64,000 bases of DNA from NCBI GenBank assembly GCA_017395545.1, contig JAFPUF010000073.1, forward strand, positions 1 through 64,000. The letters run 5' to 3'. Origin of the DNA: Treponema sp. (GTDB lineage: Bacteria; Spirochaetota; Spirochaetia; Treponematales; Treponemataceae). The notes beneath the pieces are model-generated. The model was not told the DNA's origin and searched no databases. It was given only the letters and a program-made list of their open reading frames with translations. Numbering within the stretch: the stretch's first letter is position 1; the number at the start of each line of letters is the position of its first letter. The translations under genes were made by a program, and so were the position numbers. Below, in pieces: positions 54,001 to 60,308 of the stretch.

Positions 54001-54381
54001 GTCACGGCAAATTCTGGAAAAATCAACGATGCCATCGAACAGATGACTTCTCTGCAGAAACTTCTTACGGAAACCGAAGAAAGAACAAAGCAGGTTCTGA
54101 ACACAAAAGAAGGAATCGTCAACACCGAAATCAGGCTCACAAATCTTTCACGGGAAATCAACGACAAGTTCGAGCTTCTCGAGAAGATTACCAAAAACGA
54201 AATCGAATCTTCTTCTCCGGAAGCAAACACCTACAGTTCAAACACCCGGCTCACTCCGAGAGACCGTGAGGATATCCTCAAGCTTAAGAGACAAGGCTGG
54301 TCAAATGAAGAGATTGCCCGCCGCTTAAAGCGAAGTCTTGGCGAAATTGAACTTGCGATTGAACTTGCAGGATTAAATTAA
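48085..54381 (+). CDS. Giant membrane-anchored coiled-coil protein (SpiroCoCo type) with C-terminal HTH
   Basis: This 2098-residue protein starts at GTG 48085 after GGTGGGG. A single N-terminal membrane helix (about 1-22) is followed by helical coiled coil to about residue 2030. Residues 472-1295 are 73 tandem 11-residue units of the type V-x-x-K-V-x-x-L-x-x-x, with three 7-residue units inserted. The flanks are ordinary heptad-like coil. The last ~45 residues (LTPRDREDILKLKRQG, SNEEIARRLKRSLGEIELAI) form a helix-turn-helix-like domain similar to the end of DUF6115 proteins. It matches the spirochaete-specific SpiroCoCo family in plan. It is likely a cytoplasmic, membrane-tethered fibre. Function is unknown. 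Confidence 0.85.
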   Translation: MLTFITILVSVLASGAVVAVSRTFDKNNNTMDKVRRAAESGRRELDTYFADKIKNLNSLSAGMETQQAQAQAAVNRLEKQISDFNEASSNFDAQFAAVENIGQKIDAYGNVLKELFDMTENVEENLQRIKKESSLIDKLTSKIIAQEKTVERIDSQIPKISENFEKVNNESLRLIGTKLLDEYKEKAANLDSSVEQSRKQAEALLNDIDSSIKSAYQKAAGRAQSLEDAAFNELKQTSEARKQSVLSEMDNQTKSLAKQINEQISASQKESIGMISEFQDSVTRKISTITENTENEISSFEQAANQKIASVAENTKNAITLFEQDANQKIASITANTQDQISKFEADTNQKVTGISSGVDTEIANLDADVKEKAKLLKEQFTQGNAEIRQLLNDSLSAAKATAKELQAEVNGNGKTLETLRETLVKQIQSLQEKYGKLFQKAIANADEKEAAAYAKWQEISDAHLEEFKTKVTEKINGMQGDVVSRVTNFTTDITEKQNEIETKVSTLVDGVETRFTTLSGGIEGKFNELQSGVISKFNGLTEGVETKINDLQRDVVTKITSLQNEVDTKVTELHDNVENSVTEITREVNGKINGLAGEVDVKVENFTNGIYARQQEVEEKVSGMAESVENRVAGLSEGIESKFNELQGGVLTKFNDLSQGVEVQVNDLQTEVTQKIETIEQSVQGKIEELSGTVDGKVNSLVKTVEDKVNGLDYDFDGKVGEIVNRINEKVDSMQEIVDTKVDGMENRVNEKVFTLENDVDSKIKELEQKVSDKVADMDDIVEYKVSGIDETVSQKVSGLENGVNEKVQALQNLVEEKVSGLEGSVSEKVTGLQSTVESTVATLESSVSGKVNSLAAVVNEKVGSLESGVDEKVTALESSVNEKVTGLESAVNERVAGLENGVSEKVQRLQTDVETTVSSLETSVTGKVGDLQNLVNAKVADLNGSVMGQVDQLQNAVAEKVQNLHDSVENSVGTLEDSVTEKVQNLQNNVETTVGALENGVNLRVTNLQNDVESRVSGLESGVNQKVDELQNLVDSQVSGLDKNVKEKLELLQNLVNGKSTGLEDEVLAKLTNLQNQVAATVSGLEGQVNDKVYGLQGFVNERVTGLEGEVKSKVDELQGIVEQKVGGLQNIVESKVTVIVDGVARKVADLDEQVNSDVSKIDEGVKDKMQQLLSAVDGKVSEIRQDVVEQVISLQNEVNTKVTSMQDGVKQMVSDLEEQVEGRVTTLQENVSDKVGTLQNNVIQLQENVADRVTNLQNEVIGKVENLESEVESRISTLETSVESRVNNANEKVDEALSEVKQNLAASTEGASEAAANITNTVTAATEQLNSFKLQSDQQIKAINQMLKDVLENIAATYDTKKSELFNLVDRQLETYQKDMNYRFEKLEQTSADVDALEEQLKLALTKTQQNVLAEFTKFTEEQAVRHNQFQDAIQKDSEVTGARLSELEESLRVLQESASTNVSQALDAFEKKYGEDLRKRSEQIDANIDSWRENFDSKMNILQSDEEEARRQLEVKYAEDLRNHVAGLNEKTRETLERYGSLIKKTNDDLQSQIIEVEQKMHDFREKNRADLDAATTNSDSYIKGTLKTYGERLNELLNKSIDSSAEKISSLELDLLNKNEANKANIDAMVSEFRAWSQQLNTQFEQTKGNFDLKIENISKAAEETLAGLKNKFNADFEEFKRSANSDQEAISGDISNLRDLVKSSVENFRNESAKIIEEQKNSYDRILLETQSKIDSQNSDSENAILEIKNQIAQMREQLADRQADIITQMNNNTDALQSRFSEIDGQVKTFEARMTIYQKADELQASLEKQVEGIKNELGRIETYKSVVNELEAQFTNIQKINGEIDKKLAQFSAEKGRVDAIASDFNQLVKLSDNMDAKISELQTTNSDLQSLQLTVRGFHESLDKISGRCDTLDKKQKILEQMSGEVDKTFDNLKDVEGRLDKIQSQAENLPETISNIQSRIDEVTANSGKINDAIEQMTSLQKLLTETEERTKQVLNTKEGIVNTEIRLTNLSREINDKFELLEKITKNEIESSSPEANTYSSNTRLTPRDREDILKLKRQGWSNEEIARRLKRSLGEIELAIELAGLN
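49498..51969 (+). repeat. 33-nt coding repeats (73 hendecads)
   Basis: This region encodes the 11-residue repeats of the giant coiled coil. Units are aligned at protein level (V-x-x-K-V-x-x-L) but diverged at DNA level. Seven-residue breaks occur at units starting ITEKQNE, IYARQQE and VIQLQEN. 73 x 11 + 3 x 7 = 824 residues, exactly the length of the segment. Confidence 0.85.
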
Positions 54382-54418
54382 AAAAAGCAAACGCCGGATT
54401 CAAAGGCCGGCATACAAT

Positions 54419-54479
54419 AAAAAGCCGTCTGTTTCTTGAAGTGTGAAGTGCACCTCAGTTTACAGACGGCTTTTTTTTT
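54419..54479. terminator. Bidirectional terminator
   Basis: AAAAGCCGTCTGT and ACAGACGGCTTTT form a 13-bp stem around a 29-nt loop, with A- and T-runs at the two ends. It serves the convergent coiled-coil and ispF genes. Confidence 0.85.
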
Positions 54480-54951
54480 ATTTTTCAAGAAGACATACAG
54501 CGTAAGTTTCGACGCACTTTCCGCATCCGACATCACCGGTCTTTTCGCCGGTTTTTGCCTTAACAAAGACCTGTGATTTATCAACCTCCAGAATATCTGC
54601 GATTGACTGGCAGACTTTATCCCTGAAAGGAAGGAATTTCGGTTTTTCAAGGGCAACGACGCAGTCAAGGTTTCCGAGTTTCCAGCCCTGTTTTTTAACG
54701 TCGTTCCAGCATTTTTTAAGAAGCGAAGCAGAATCTGCATCTTTCCACTGAGGCTCTTCGGGCGGAAAATAAGAGCCTATGTCGCCAAGACCTGAAGCTC
54801 CAAGAAGGGAATCCGTAATTGCATGCAAAAGAACGTCTCCGTCAGAGTGACCGAGTTCACCCTTCTCAAAAGGAATAACAACGCCACCCAGAATAAGGCG
54901 GCGGTTTTCAGCGAGAAGATGCTTGTCGTAACCTAATCCGACACGAATCAT
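54478..54951 (-). CDS. ispF: 2-C-methyl-D-erythritol 2,4-cyclodiphosphate synthase
   Basis: This 157-residue enzyme forms the cyclic diphosphate in the non-mevalonate isoprenoid pathway. Zinc ligands are GYDKH (usually GxDxH; here Asp and His are both kept) and the His in LHAITDSLLGA. DIGSYFPP and KAKTGEKTGDVGCGK are the other family blocks. Its ATG overlaps the ispD stop by 4 nt (ATGA), so the two steps are made together. The stop lies within the T-run of the terminator. Confidence 0.94.
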   Translation of the reverse strand: MIRVGLGYDKHLLAENRRLILGGVVIPFEKGELGHSDGDVLLHAITDSLLGASGLGDIGSYFPPEEPQWKDADSASLLKKCWNDVKKQGWKLGNLDCVVALEKPKFLPFRDKVCQSIADILEVDKSQVFVKAKTGEKTGDVGCGKCVETYAVCLLEK

Positions 54952-55727
54952 AAATCTTTGATATCTTCAGGATAAGTGATTTTTTTGTTTTCCGGGTCAC
55001 CCAGAACAACTTTTACTCGGGAAAGGCTCTCGCCGTTTTCGTTTTTATGTTTTGCGGCAAATTCGTCCCAGATTTCCGTGTCATCCGTGAAAGTTTTAGT
55101 ACTTTCGGAAGCTTTTCGGTGAGCTTCAAGAATCGGCTCAAACTGGAAGACCTGCGGTGTCTGCACTGCCGTAAGGCTTGAGCGCAGAAGATGCTTTACG
55201 ATAAAACCGTTTTCATCAATCTTTTTTTGAGTCTCAGTCGGCTGAAGGCCCGGAACTGCCGCTCCGAATTCAAGGGCTGCACGGTAAGTGAGGGAAATAG
55301 TCTCTGATTTTACGAACGGGCGTGCTCCGTCGTGAATGAAAACAAGCTCGCAGTCAGGATTTTTGTCACTGATTGTTTCAAGGGCATCAAGAACAGACTG
55401 CTGACGGGTTTTTCCGCCGGGAACGAAGATGAAGTTAGTTCTGGAAGAGCATTCCTTAACAAACGGATCTGCAAAAAGCGCCTCTTCAGCCTTTTTCTGC
55501 TCACCCGCTAAATCATCATTTGCCGGGAAAGTGACAACGACAGTCGAAAAATCTAAAGTCGAAAGAAAAGCCTTTGCTGCCGTCGAAAGAACGGTTCCGC
55601 TTTTCATTGGAAGATATTCTTTTTTGATTTTAGAGCCGGTTTTGTCAAAACCAATTCTTGAAGAAACACCAGCCGCAACCAGAACAAGAGCAAGATTACT
55701 CGTCGTCTTCGTCTCCGTCATCATCAT
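54948..55727 (-). CDS. ispD: 2-C-methyl-D-erythritol 4-phosphate cytidylyltransferase
   Basis: This 259-residue enzyme couples CTP to methylerythritol phosphate in isoprenoid synthesis. The nucleotide-binding loop is LVLVAAGVSSRIG with KKEYLP, followed by the VPGGKTRQQSVLDAL and FIHDGARPFV blocks. I choose the ATG at 55727, the first of three in a row, because AGGAG lies 9 nt upstream. Earlier in-frame ATGs lack a site. This start lies 32 nt inside the 3' end of carD, so the acidic tail of CarD and the start of IspD are encoded by the same bases in two frames. Confidence 0.92.
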   Translation of the reverse strand: MMMTETKTTSNLALVLVAAGVSSRIGFDKTGSKIKKEYLPMKSGTVLSTAAKAFLSTLDFSTVVVTFPANDDLAGEQKKAEEALFADPFVKECSSRTNFIFVPGGKTRQQSVLDALETISDKNPDCELVFIHDGARPFVKSETISLTYRAALEFGAAVPGLQPTETQKKIDENGFIVKHLLRSSLTAVQTPQVFQFEPILEAHRKASESTKTFTDDTEIWDEFAAKHKNENGESLSRVKVVLGDPENKKITYPEDIKDL

Positions 55728-56379
55728 CAGCGTCATCTCCTGCATCTACATCATCAGAATCTTCATCGTCATCACCGTCATCACTTTCGTCGCGGTCAGA
55801 AGATGAAATATCGTCAGAAAATTCGTCGTCATCATCGTCATCTTCATCCTGAACAGGAGTTTTCTTGACGATAAGGGCACCAAGAGGCTCAAGTTTTGCG
55901 TGAAGCATTGCCTCAACTTCTTTTACAGGCTTGTCGAGCGCAAAAGCAATCTCGTCTTCGAGAAGTTTTCGCGCATTGTCATAGAGCTTGCGTTCCTGAA
56001 TCGGAAGTTCCTTTACCTTTGAACGGTGATAAAGACAGCGGACAATACTTACGATATCGAAAATGCTGCCTTTCTTAAGGAGATCAAGGTTCATCTGATA
56101 GCGGAGTTTCCAGTCAGAGGTGACGGACTCGATAGCTTCCCCGAGAGTTTCGAGAGCCTTTAAAGCATCTTCTGCTGAAACAATTGGACGGATTCCGAGC
56201 ATATGTGCATTTGCTACCGGAATCATGACCATCATATCTGAAACTTCAAGATAAATCTTGTAATATTTGACTGTGTTCTCACCAACTTTTTTGTCAAAGA
56301 TTTCTTTAATCTGACCAACGCCCTGACTTGGATAAACTACCCGCTGGTCAATCTGGAATTCGATGTTTTCTTCACTCAT
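55696..56379 (-). CDS. carD: CarD-family transcription regulator with long acidic tail
   Basis: This 227-residue protein should bind RNA polymerase beta through its N-terminal RID/Tudor-like domain (FQIDQRVVYPSQGVGQI) and the -10 region through a helical C-terminal domain (about 70-170), modulating open-complex formation. The last ~50 residues are almost all Asp, Glu and Ser, an extreme acidic tail not needed for the CarD fold. TATAAT lies 8 nt before ATG without a Shine-Dalgarno sequence, so its own message is probably leaderless. It is first in a carD-ispD-ispF unit with overlapping genes, as seen in other bacteria. Confidence 0.92.
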   Translation of the reverse strand: MSEENIEFQIDQRVVYPSQGVGQIKEIFDKKVGENTVKYYKIYLEVSDMMVMIPVANAHMLGIRPIVSAEDALKALETLGEAIESVTSDWKLRYQMNLDLLKKGSIFDIVSIVRCLYHRSKVKELPIQERKLYDNARKLLEDEIAFALDKPVKEVEAMLHAKLEPLGALIVKKTPVQDEDDDDDDEFSDDISSSDRDESDDGDDDEDSDDVDAGDDADDDDGDEDDE

Positions 56380-56387
56380 ATCGCAAT

Positions 56388-56393
56388 ATTATA
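56388..56393 (-). promoter_or_regulatory. -10 element of carD (predicted leaderless)
   Basis: Perfect TATAAT on the minus strand, 8 nt from the carD ATG. Confidence 0.55.
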
Positions 56394-56444
56394 CCACAAA
56401 ATAATTATAATTGAAAGTAAGTGCATAAAAATATGCAGTCCGAT

Positions 56445-56471
56445 AAAAAAATGCCGCACAATGGCGGCATT
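56445..56471 (-). terminator. Terminator of the LysM-protein gene
   Basis: The 8-bp stem AATGCCGC/GCGGCATT is followed on the minus strand by a T-run, right after the stop at 56482. Confidence 0.85.
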
Positions 56472-56481
56472 CAAAGGATTG

Positions 56482-58164
56482 TTATTCCGCAGGAATCAAA
56501 ATGTCTGTGCCTGAAATAATCAGGTCAGGATTTTTGATGTGATTGTAATCAGCGATTTTCGGGTATTTCCACGGTGTCTTGTAGTATGACTCCGACAAAT
56601 CCCAGAGCGTGTCGCCCCAGCGGATATGATATTTTACATCGCTTGTTTTTTTAACCTCAGGCTTTTTAGGCTCCTCGACGACAGGTTTCGGAACGACTTT
56701 CTCAGGCTCCGGTGCGATAATGATTTTGTCTTCCTGTGCCTCAGGTGCAGGCTCATTCTTTGGTTCTTCGACAACGACATCAATATATTCAGTTTCTTCT
56801 TTCGGCTGTTCTTCAACAACTTTTTCGACAGCTGTATCTTTCTTGAAGAATTTATCAAGAATTGAAACGCCGTTTGTATTTCTTGAAGCAAGAAGATTGT
56901 ATTTTGAAGGAACGATAAAGAGAAGCAGGATTACCGCAATCACACAGATAATCGCGCAGATTATGCAGATAATCATAGGTGTGTGAGTTTTCTTTTCTTC
57001 TTCTTCCTCATCGTAAAGAGAGGCATGTTCCCCGGCCAGAGTCTCCTTGTCGTAAAGGTCAGAAAAATCCATTGCTCCGCCGGTTGACGGTGTATCAAGG
57101 CTGTCGAATGATGAGTCGAACTCTGATGAAGAGAATGCAGGATCGTTCAAATCATCAAAATCAAGCCCTGTTGTCTCAGCGCCAGAAGATTTTGCTCCTG
57201 CCGCAAGTTCATCGAAATCAGGAACAGTGAATTCATCAAGGGAAGGATCTGAAGAAGTATCTCCCGAATCAGAAAGATTTGTATCACCAAAATCAGGTAA
57301 AGTTGTATCATCTCCGAAATCCGGAAGAGAATCGTCTGCGAAAGGATCCTCGCTAGAAACAGTTTCATCTGAAGTATCTCCGAAATCAGGGAGATCTGTA
57401 TCGTCAGAAATTCCGCTGAAATCAGGCATATCATCGCCAGCCACAGTCTCATCACTTACAGAGGTTGTGTCAGTCTGAATGTCGCCTCCCAAATCCGGGC
57501 TTTCCGTACCGATTTCATCCGTTACAGTGTCATCGCCGAGACTGTATGAAGAGAAATCGATTCCTTCAAGAGTAGTATCCTCAACCGGAAGGTCATCAAG
57601 GCCGGAAAAATCAGGAACAGAGCCGTCAATTCCGTCAGCTGCGATTGTCTCATCCTCAGACACCGAAGAATCGGAAGGAGAAGAAGAATCAAAACTGAAA
57701 GGCATATCCTCGAGCGCAGTCGCTCCAAGCTCTGGAAGGTCGTCGGAAGAATATGTGGTTTCTTCGCTGGCAGTATCAACGATATTTTCTGAGTCAGCAA
57801 TAGCAAAATCACTCGGAGCGGCTCTTTCTGCTTCAGTTCTTGAGACAAGATTTACCTCAGTCTCACTTTTCTTTCCTGTTTCAGGATCTACGACTTCCGC
57901 AGTCAGATTGTTGTTCTCATCCAGTCCTACAGAAAGATGAAGTTCCGGCTCTCCGTTCGGATGTGGATTTAATTTAGTGACTTCGAGGGTATCGACATAT
58001 TCAGCATCTTCCATCGTGCCGTTCTCTGAGCGGTACAGGTCAATCTGAACTTTTGTCTGATTATCTTTCGCTGTCGTCAAATCAAGCATCCGCTTTTTAG
58101 GAGTTCCCTCCTCGAGAATTGGATAAAAAGTTCCGTCTGCAAGCTTAATTCCGATTGTTTTCAT
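56482..58164 (-). CDS. Membrane protein joining an Hsp70 substrate-domain-like region to LysM
   Basis: This 560-residue protein has an unusual order. Residues 1-110 resemble the peptide-binding beta-sandwich of DnaK (TTAKDNQTKVQIDLYRSENG, LNPHPNGEPELHLSVGLDEN, LTAEVVDPETGK) but there is no ATPase domain. Residues 110-390 are a very acidic, low-complexity region with repeated LPDFGD-like motifs. A single membrane helix follows at about 397-418, then a Pro/Glu/Lys spacer and a C-terminal LysM domain (about 510-560, HIRWGDTLWDLSESYY). LysM binds peptidoglycan, so the N-terminal part is probably cytoplasmic. AGGGGA precedes ATG. It may connect cell-wall status to a cytoplasmic partner. Confidence 0.75.
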   Translation of the reverse strand: MKTIGIKLADGTFYPILEEGTPKKRMLDLTTAKDNQTKVQIDLYRSENGTMEDAEYVDTLEVTKLNPHPNGEPELHLSVGLDENNNLTAEVVDPETGKKSETEVNLVSRTEAERAAPSDFAIADSENIVDTASEETTYSSDDLPELGATALEDMPFSFDSSSPSDSSVSEDETIAADGIDGSVPDFSGLDDLPVEDTTLEGIDFSSYSLGDDTVTDEIGTESPDLGGDIQTDTTSVSDETVAGDDMPDFSGISDDTDLPDFGDTSDETVSSEDPFADDSLPDFGDDTTLPDFGDTNLSDSGDTSSDPSLDEFTVPDFDELAAGAKSSGAETTGLDFDDLNDPAFSSSEFDSSFDSLDTPSTGGAMDFSDLYDKETLAGEHASLYDEEEEEKKTHTPMIICIICAIICVIAVILLLFIVPSKYNLLASRNTNGVSILDKFFKKDTAVEKVVEEQPKEETEYIDVVVEEPKNEPAPEAQEDKIIIAPEPEKVVPKPVVEEPKKPEVKKTSDVKYHIRWGDTLWDLSESYYKTPWKYPKIADYNHIKNPDLIISGTDILIPAE

Positions 58165-58201
58165 ATTGTTCCCCTAAAAGTCCACGGATTTCACTTCAAA
58201 T

Positions 58202-59143
58202 TTATTTTGCGTCAATTACCGCCGAATTTGTCGTGCTGTTTGTTGTTGTAGTTGTCGGTGTGCTTCTCGGAGTTGCCGGAGCAGCAGCGTTTGAAGGTCT
58301 GTTTGCAGGAGCATTGCTGGTTCCGTAAGCATATTCTGTAATTCCTGAAAGTTCATTTACAATAGTACCGAATTTTTCTGCGACATTGTAACTTGTCTTT
58401 TTGATGATATTTCCGGCGTCGTCATATTTGTAGATAACGCGAACTGAAAGTTTGTTGTCGGCATTGTAAGTCTGCTCTTCAGTAATCTGATAAGAAGCGT
58501 CAAACCTGAAGACAACCTTTCGTACCTGAACTTCCTTTGCGTTAAAGTAAGCGATTTCAGAAAGTTTTCCGGCATCATTGTAAGAGTAGACAGATTTTTC
58601 TTCGAGATAACCGGCAGCTGCATACTGGGCAACTTCAGCAATTCTGTTCTGGTCATCATATTTTGTGATGATTTTTGAAAGAAGAGCGCCGTCTGCATTG
58701 TAATAAGACTCGTCAATCTGCTTTCCGTTGATGCGCCAGATTGTCTTGTTTACGAGGTTGTTTCCTGCATTGAATTCAGATTCTTCAGTTCTGTTACCGT
58801 TCGAGTCGTAAGAAGTAGTAATTTTCCATGAAAGTTTACCGTCTGCATCAGTGCATGTAACGGCTACGATGTTGTTTCCGTCGTATGTGTAAGAAGTTCT
58901 GTCAACAAGAACATCTTTGTTTGTGAGCTCACAGATTTCGGTCTCCCGTCCGTTCGCATCAAAAACATGGACATACTTTGCTTTCGGAGAACGGTAGTAA
59001 TCACCGAACTTTTCTGAAATCTGATATTCTGTTTTTGTGTATTCGCCCGTAACAGTTGCCGGCTTCAAAGAGGGCTGAGGATCAAAAGCAAAGACCGAAG
59101 CCCCCAGGATTGCGGCAGTAAAGGCAAAAAGTGTTTTTTTCAT
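58202..59143 (-). CDS. Secreted YD/RHS-like repeat protein
   Basis: This 313-residue protein has a signal peptide (about 1-20, ending SVFAF) and a mature part of about nine ~22-residue beta repeats of the kind YDxxGN and YNAxGxL, as in YD/RHS-type or MORN-like surface proteins. The C-terminal ~40 residues are a Pro/Ala/Thr-rich low-complexity tail. I start at ATG 59143, which has GGGAGG before it. Upstream frame overlaps the neighbouring lipoprotein gene. Function is unknown, and exposure in the periplasm or at the surface is inferred. Confidence 0.68.
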   Translation of the reverse strand: MKKTLFAFTAAILGASVFAFDPQPSLKPATVTGEYTKTEYQISEKFGDYYRSPKAKYVHVFDANGRETEICELTNKDVLVDRTSYTYDGNNIVAVTCTDADGKLSWKITTSYDSNGNRTEESEFNAGNNLVNKTIWRINGKQIDESYYNADGALLSKIITKYDDQNRIAEVAQYAAAGYLEEKSVYSYNDAGKLSEIAYFNAKEVQVRKVVFRFDASYQITEEQTYNADNKLSVRVIYKYDDAGNIIKKTSYNVAEKFGTIVNELSGITEYAYGTSNAPANRPSNAAAPATPRSTPTTTTTNSTTNSAVIDAK

Positions 59144-59225
59144 ATATTTCCTCCCGAAAATTCCTTTCGCATTTATTTTGTTTAAATATCGGATTTTTGG
59201 CAAGGAACTGAAGTAAAATTGCCTT

Positions 59226-60308
59226 CTAATCCGTAAAATCTCCCAGATATTTTTGGAAACCGTTCGCAAAATCTCCTTTGATTTTTGAAGAAATCTTCTG
59301 TTTTGCCCTGATTTCTGCGTTCTGCGCTGTCTGAGAGCCTTCCCTTCCTGTTACGCTGAGAGGAACCAGAGTTTCCCCGGAGAAAGTGTCGATGAGCGCA
59401 CATTCAGCGGCATACTCACAGAATTTTGTTTTTCCGTCTCCGCTTTCACCTGGAGTAAAATGGTTCTGGCAGGAAATTTTATAGCGCTCGTTTGAACCAA
59501 GAGTAGTATTGAATCCGAAAGAAGACATTACCTCCTGGAAAGCCTTTGCAATTCTTCCGTCGCTGTCAGAATCAACAGAAACACAAACCGGGATTTTTAC
59601 GGCAAGCTCATATTTTGTTTTGTGAATCTGGACTGGAGTGCTTATCGAAGCAAATTTTTCTCCGGCAGACGGATTTATTATTGTAAGACGCTTTAAGTAT
59701 CCTTCGTTAAGACCTGCGACTTCCTCTGCAAAATCAAGGCGTGCAAAATTCTGAAGCGTGTACGGGTCTTTGTCAGACTTGACCTGATTCAAAAGTTTCT
59801 GAATTTCTGTTTCGTTCTTCTGAATCATATTTGAATAAATCTGAGTTCCCTTCTCTCTGCTCATTACGGCAAGCGCATACCATTTTCCGTCTTTCTGAGA
59901 CTCGAAGAATTCAGGAATTTCAATTGCAATTATGTCATTCTGATTTACTTCGCGCAAAATCCCCTGGTCAAGAGAAGCAACGTCTGAACTTGCGACGACG
60001 CCCTTTGACTGAGCCTGAACCATTCTTCTTGAAGCGAGGGAAGCCGACGTGACTTTCTGACCGAAAACCGAAACAAGCTCTTCGATTGCGTCAAGTTCTG
60101 CAGATTTTTTATCCTTTGACTCGCCGATTCCAGTGAGATAGGCAGATTTAGGATAAGCGGAAGAAGTACCGGAAAGAACCCAGTCAGGCGCTTTTTTGGA
60201 ATTCTTTTTTGCCGCATTGCCGGTGCTTCCACAGGCAGCGAGGAGAAGAAGAAGCGGAACGATTTTCAGGCCAGATGAAATTTTTCTGAATAAATTTATT
60301 TTTGACAT
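59226..60308 (-). CDS. LPP20-family lipoprotein
   Basis: This 360-residue lipoprotein has lipobox LLAAC (Cys26). After a basic tether comes KAPDWVLSG and YLTGIGES-K-D-K-K-S-A-E-L-D-A, the pattern of LPP20 proteins, where a W and a GxGxS block precede a helix of repeated Ala/Glu. It overlaps the COG3014-type gene upstream by 13 nt. Together with LpoB it forms a three-lipoprotein unit, most likely acting at the outer-membrane/peptidoglycan interface. Confidence 0.75.
   Translation of the reverse strand: MSKINLFRKISSGLKIVPLLLLLAACGSTGNAAKKNSKKAPDWVLSGTSSAYPKSAYLTGIGESKDKKSAELDAIEELVSVFGQKVTSASLASRRMVQAQSKGVVASSDVASLDQGILREVNQNDIIAIEIPEFFESQKDGKWYALAVMSREKGTQIYSNMIQKNETEIQKLLNQVKSDKDPYTLQNFARLDFAEEVAGLNEGYLKRLTIINPSAGEKFASISTPVQIHKTKYELAVKIPVCVSVDSDSDGRIAKAFQEVMSSFGFNTTLGSNERYKISCQNHFTPGESGDGKTKFCEYAAECALIDTFSGETLVPLSVTGREGSQTAQNAEIRAKQKISSKIKGDFANGFQKYLGDFTD

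Noticed and set aside
55658-55852. Serine-rich frame opposite the carD tail
   Set aside because: It is the complement of the GAT/GAA-rich acidic tail codons and has no start signal.
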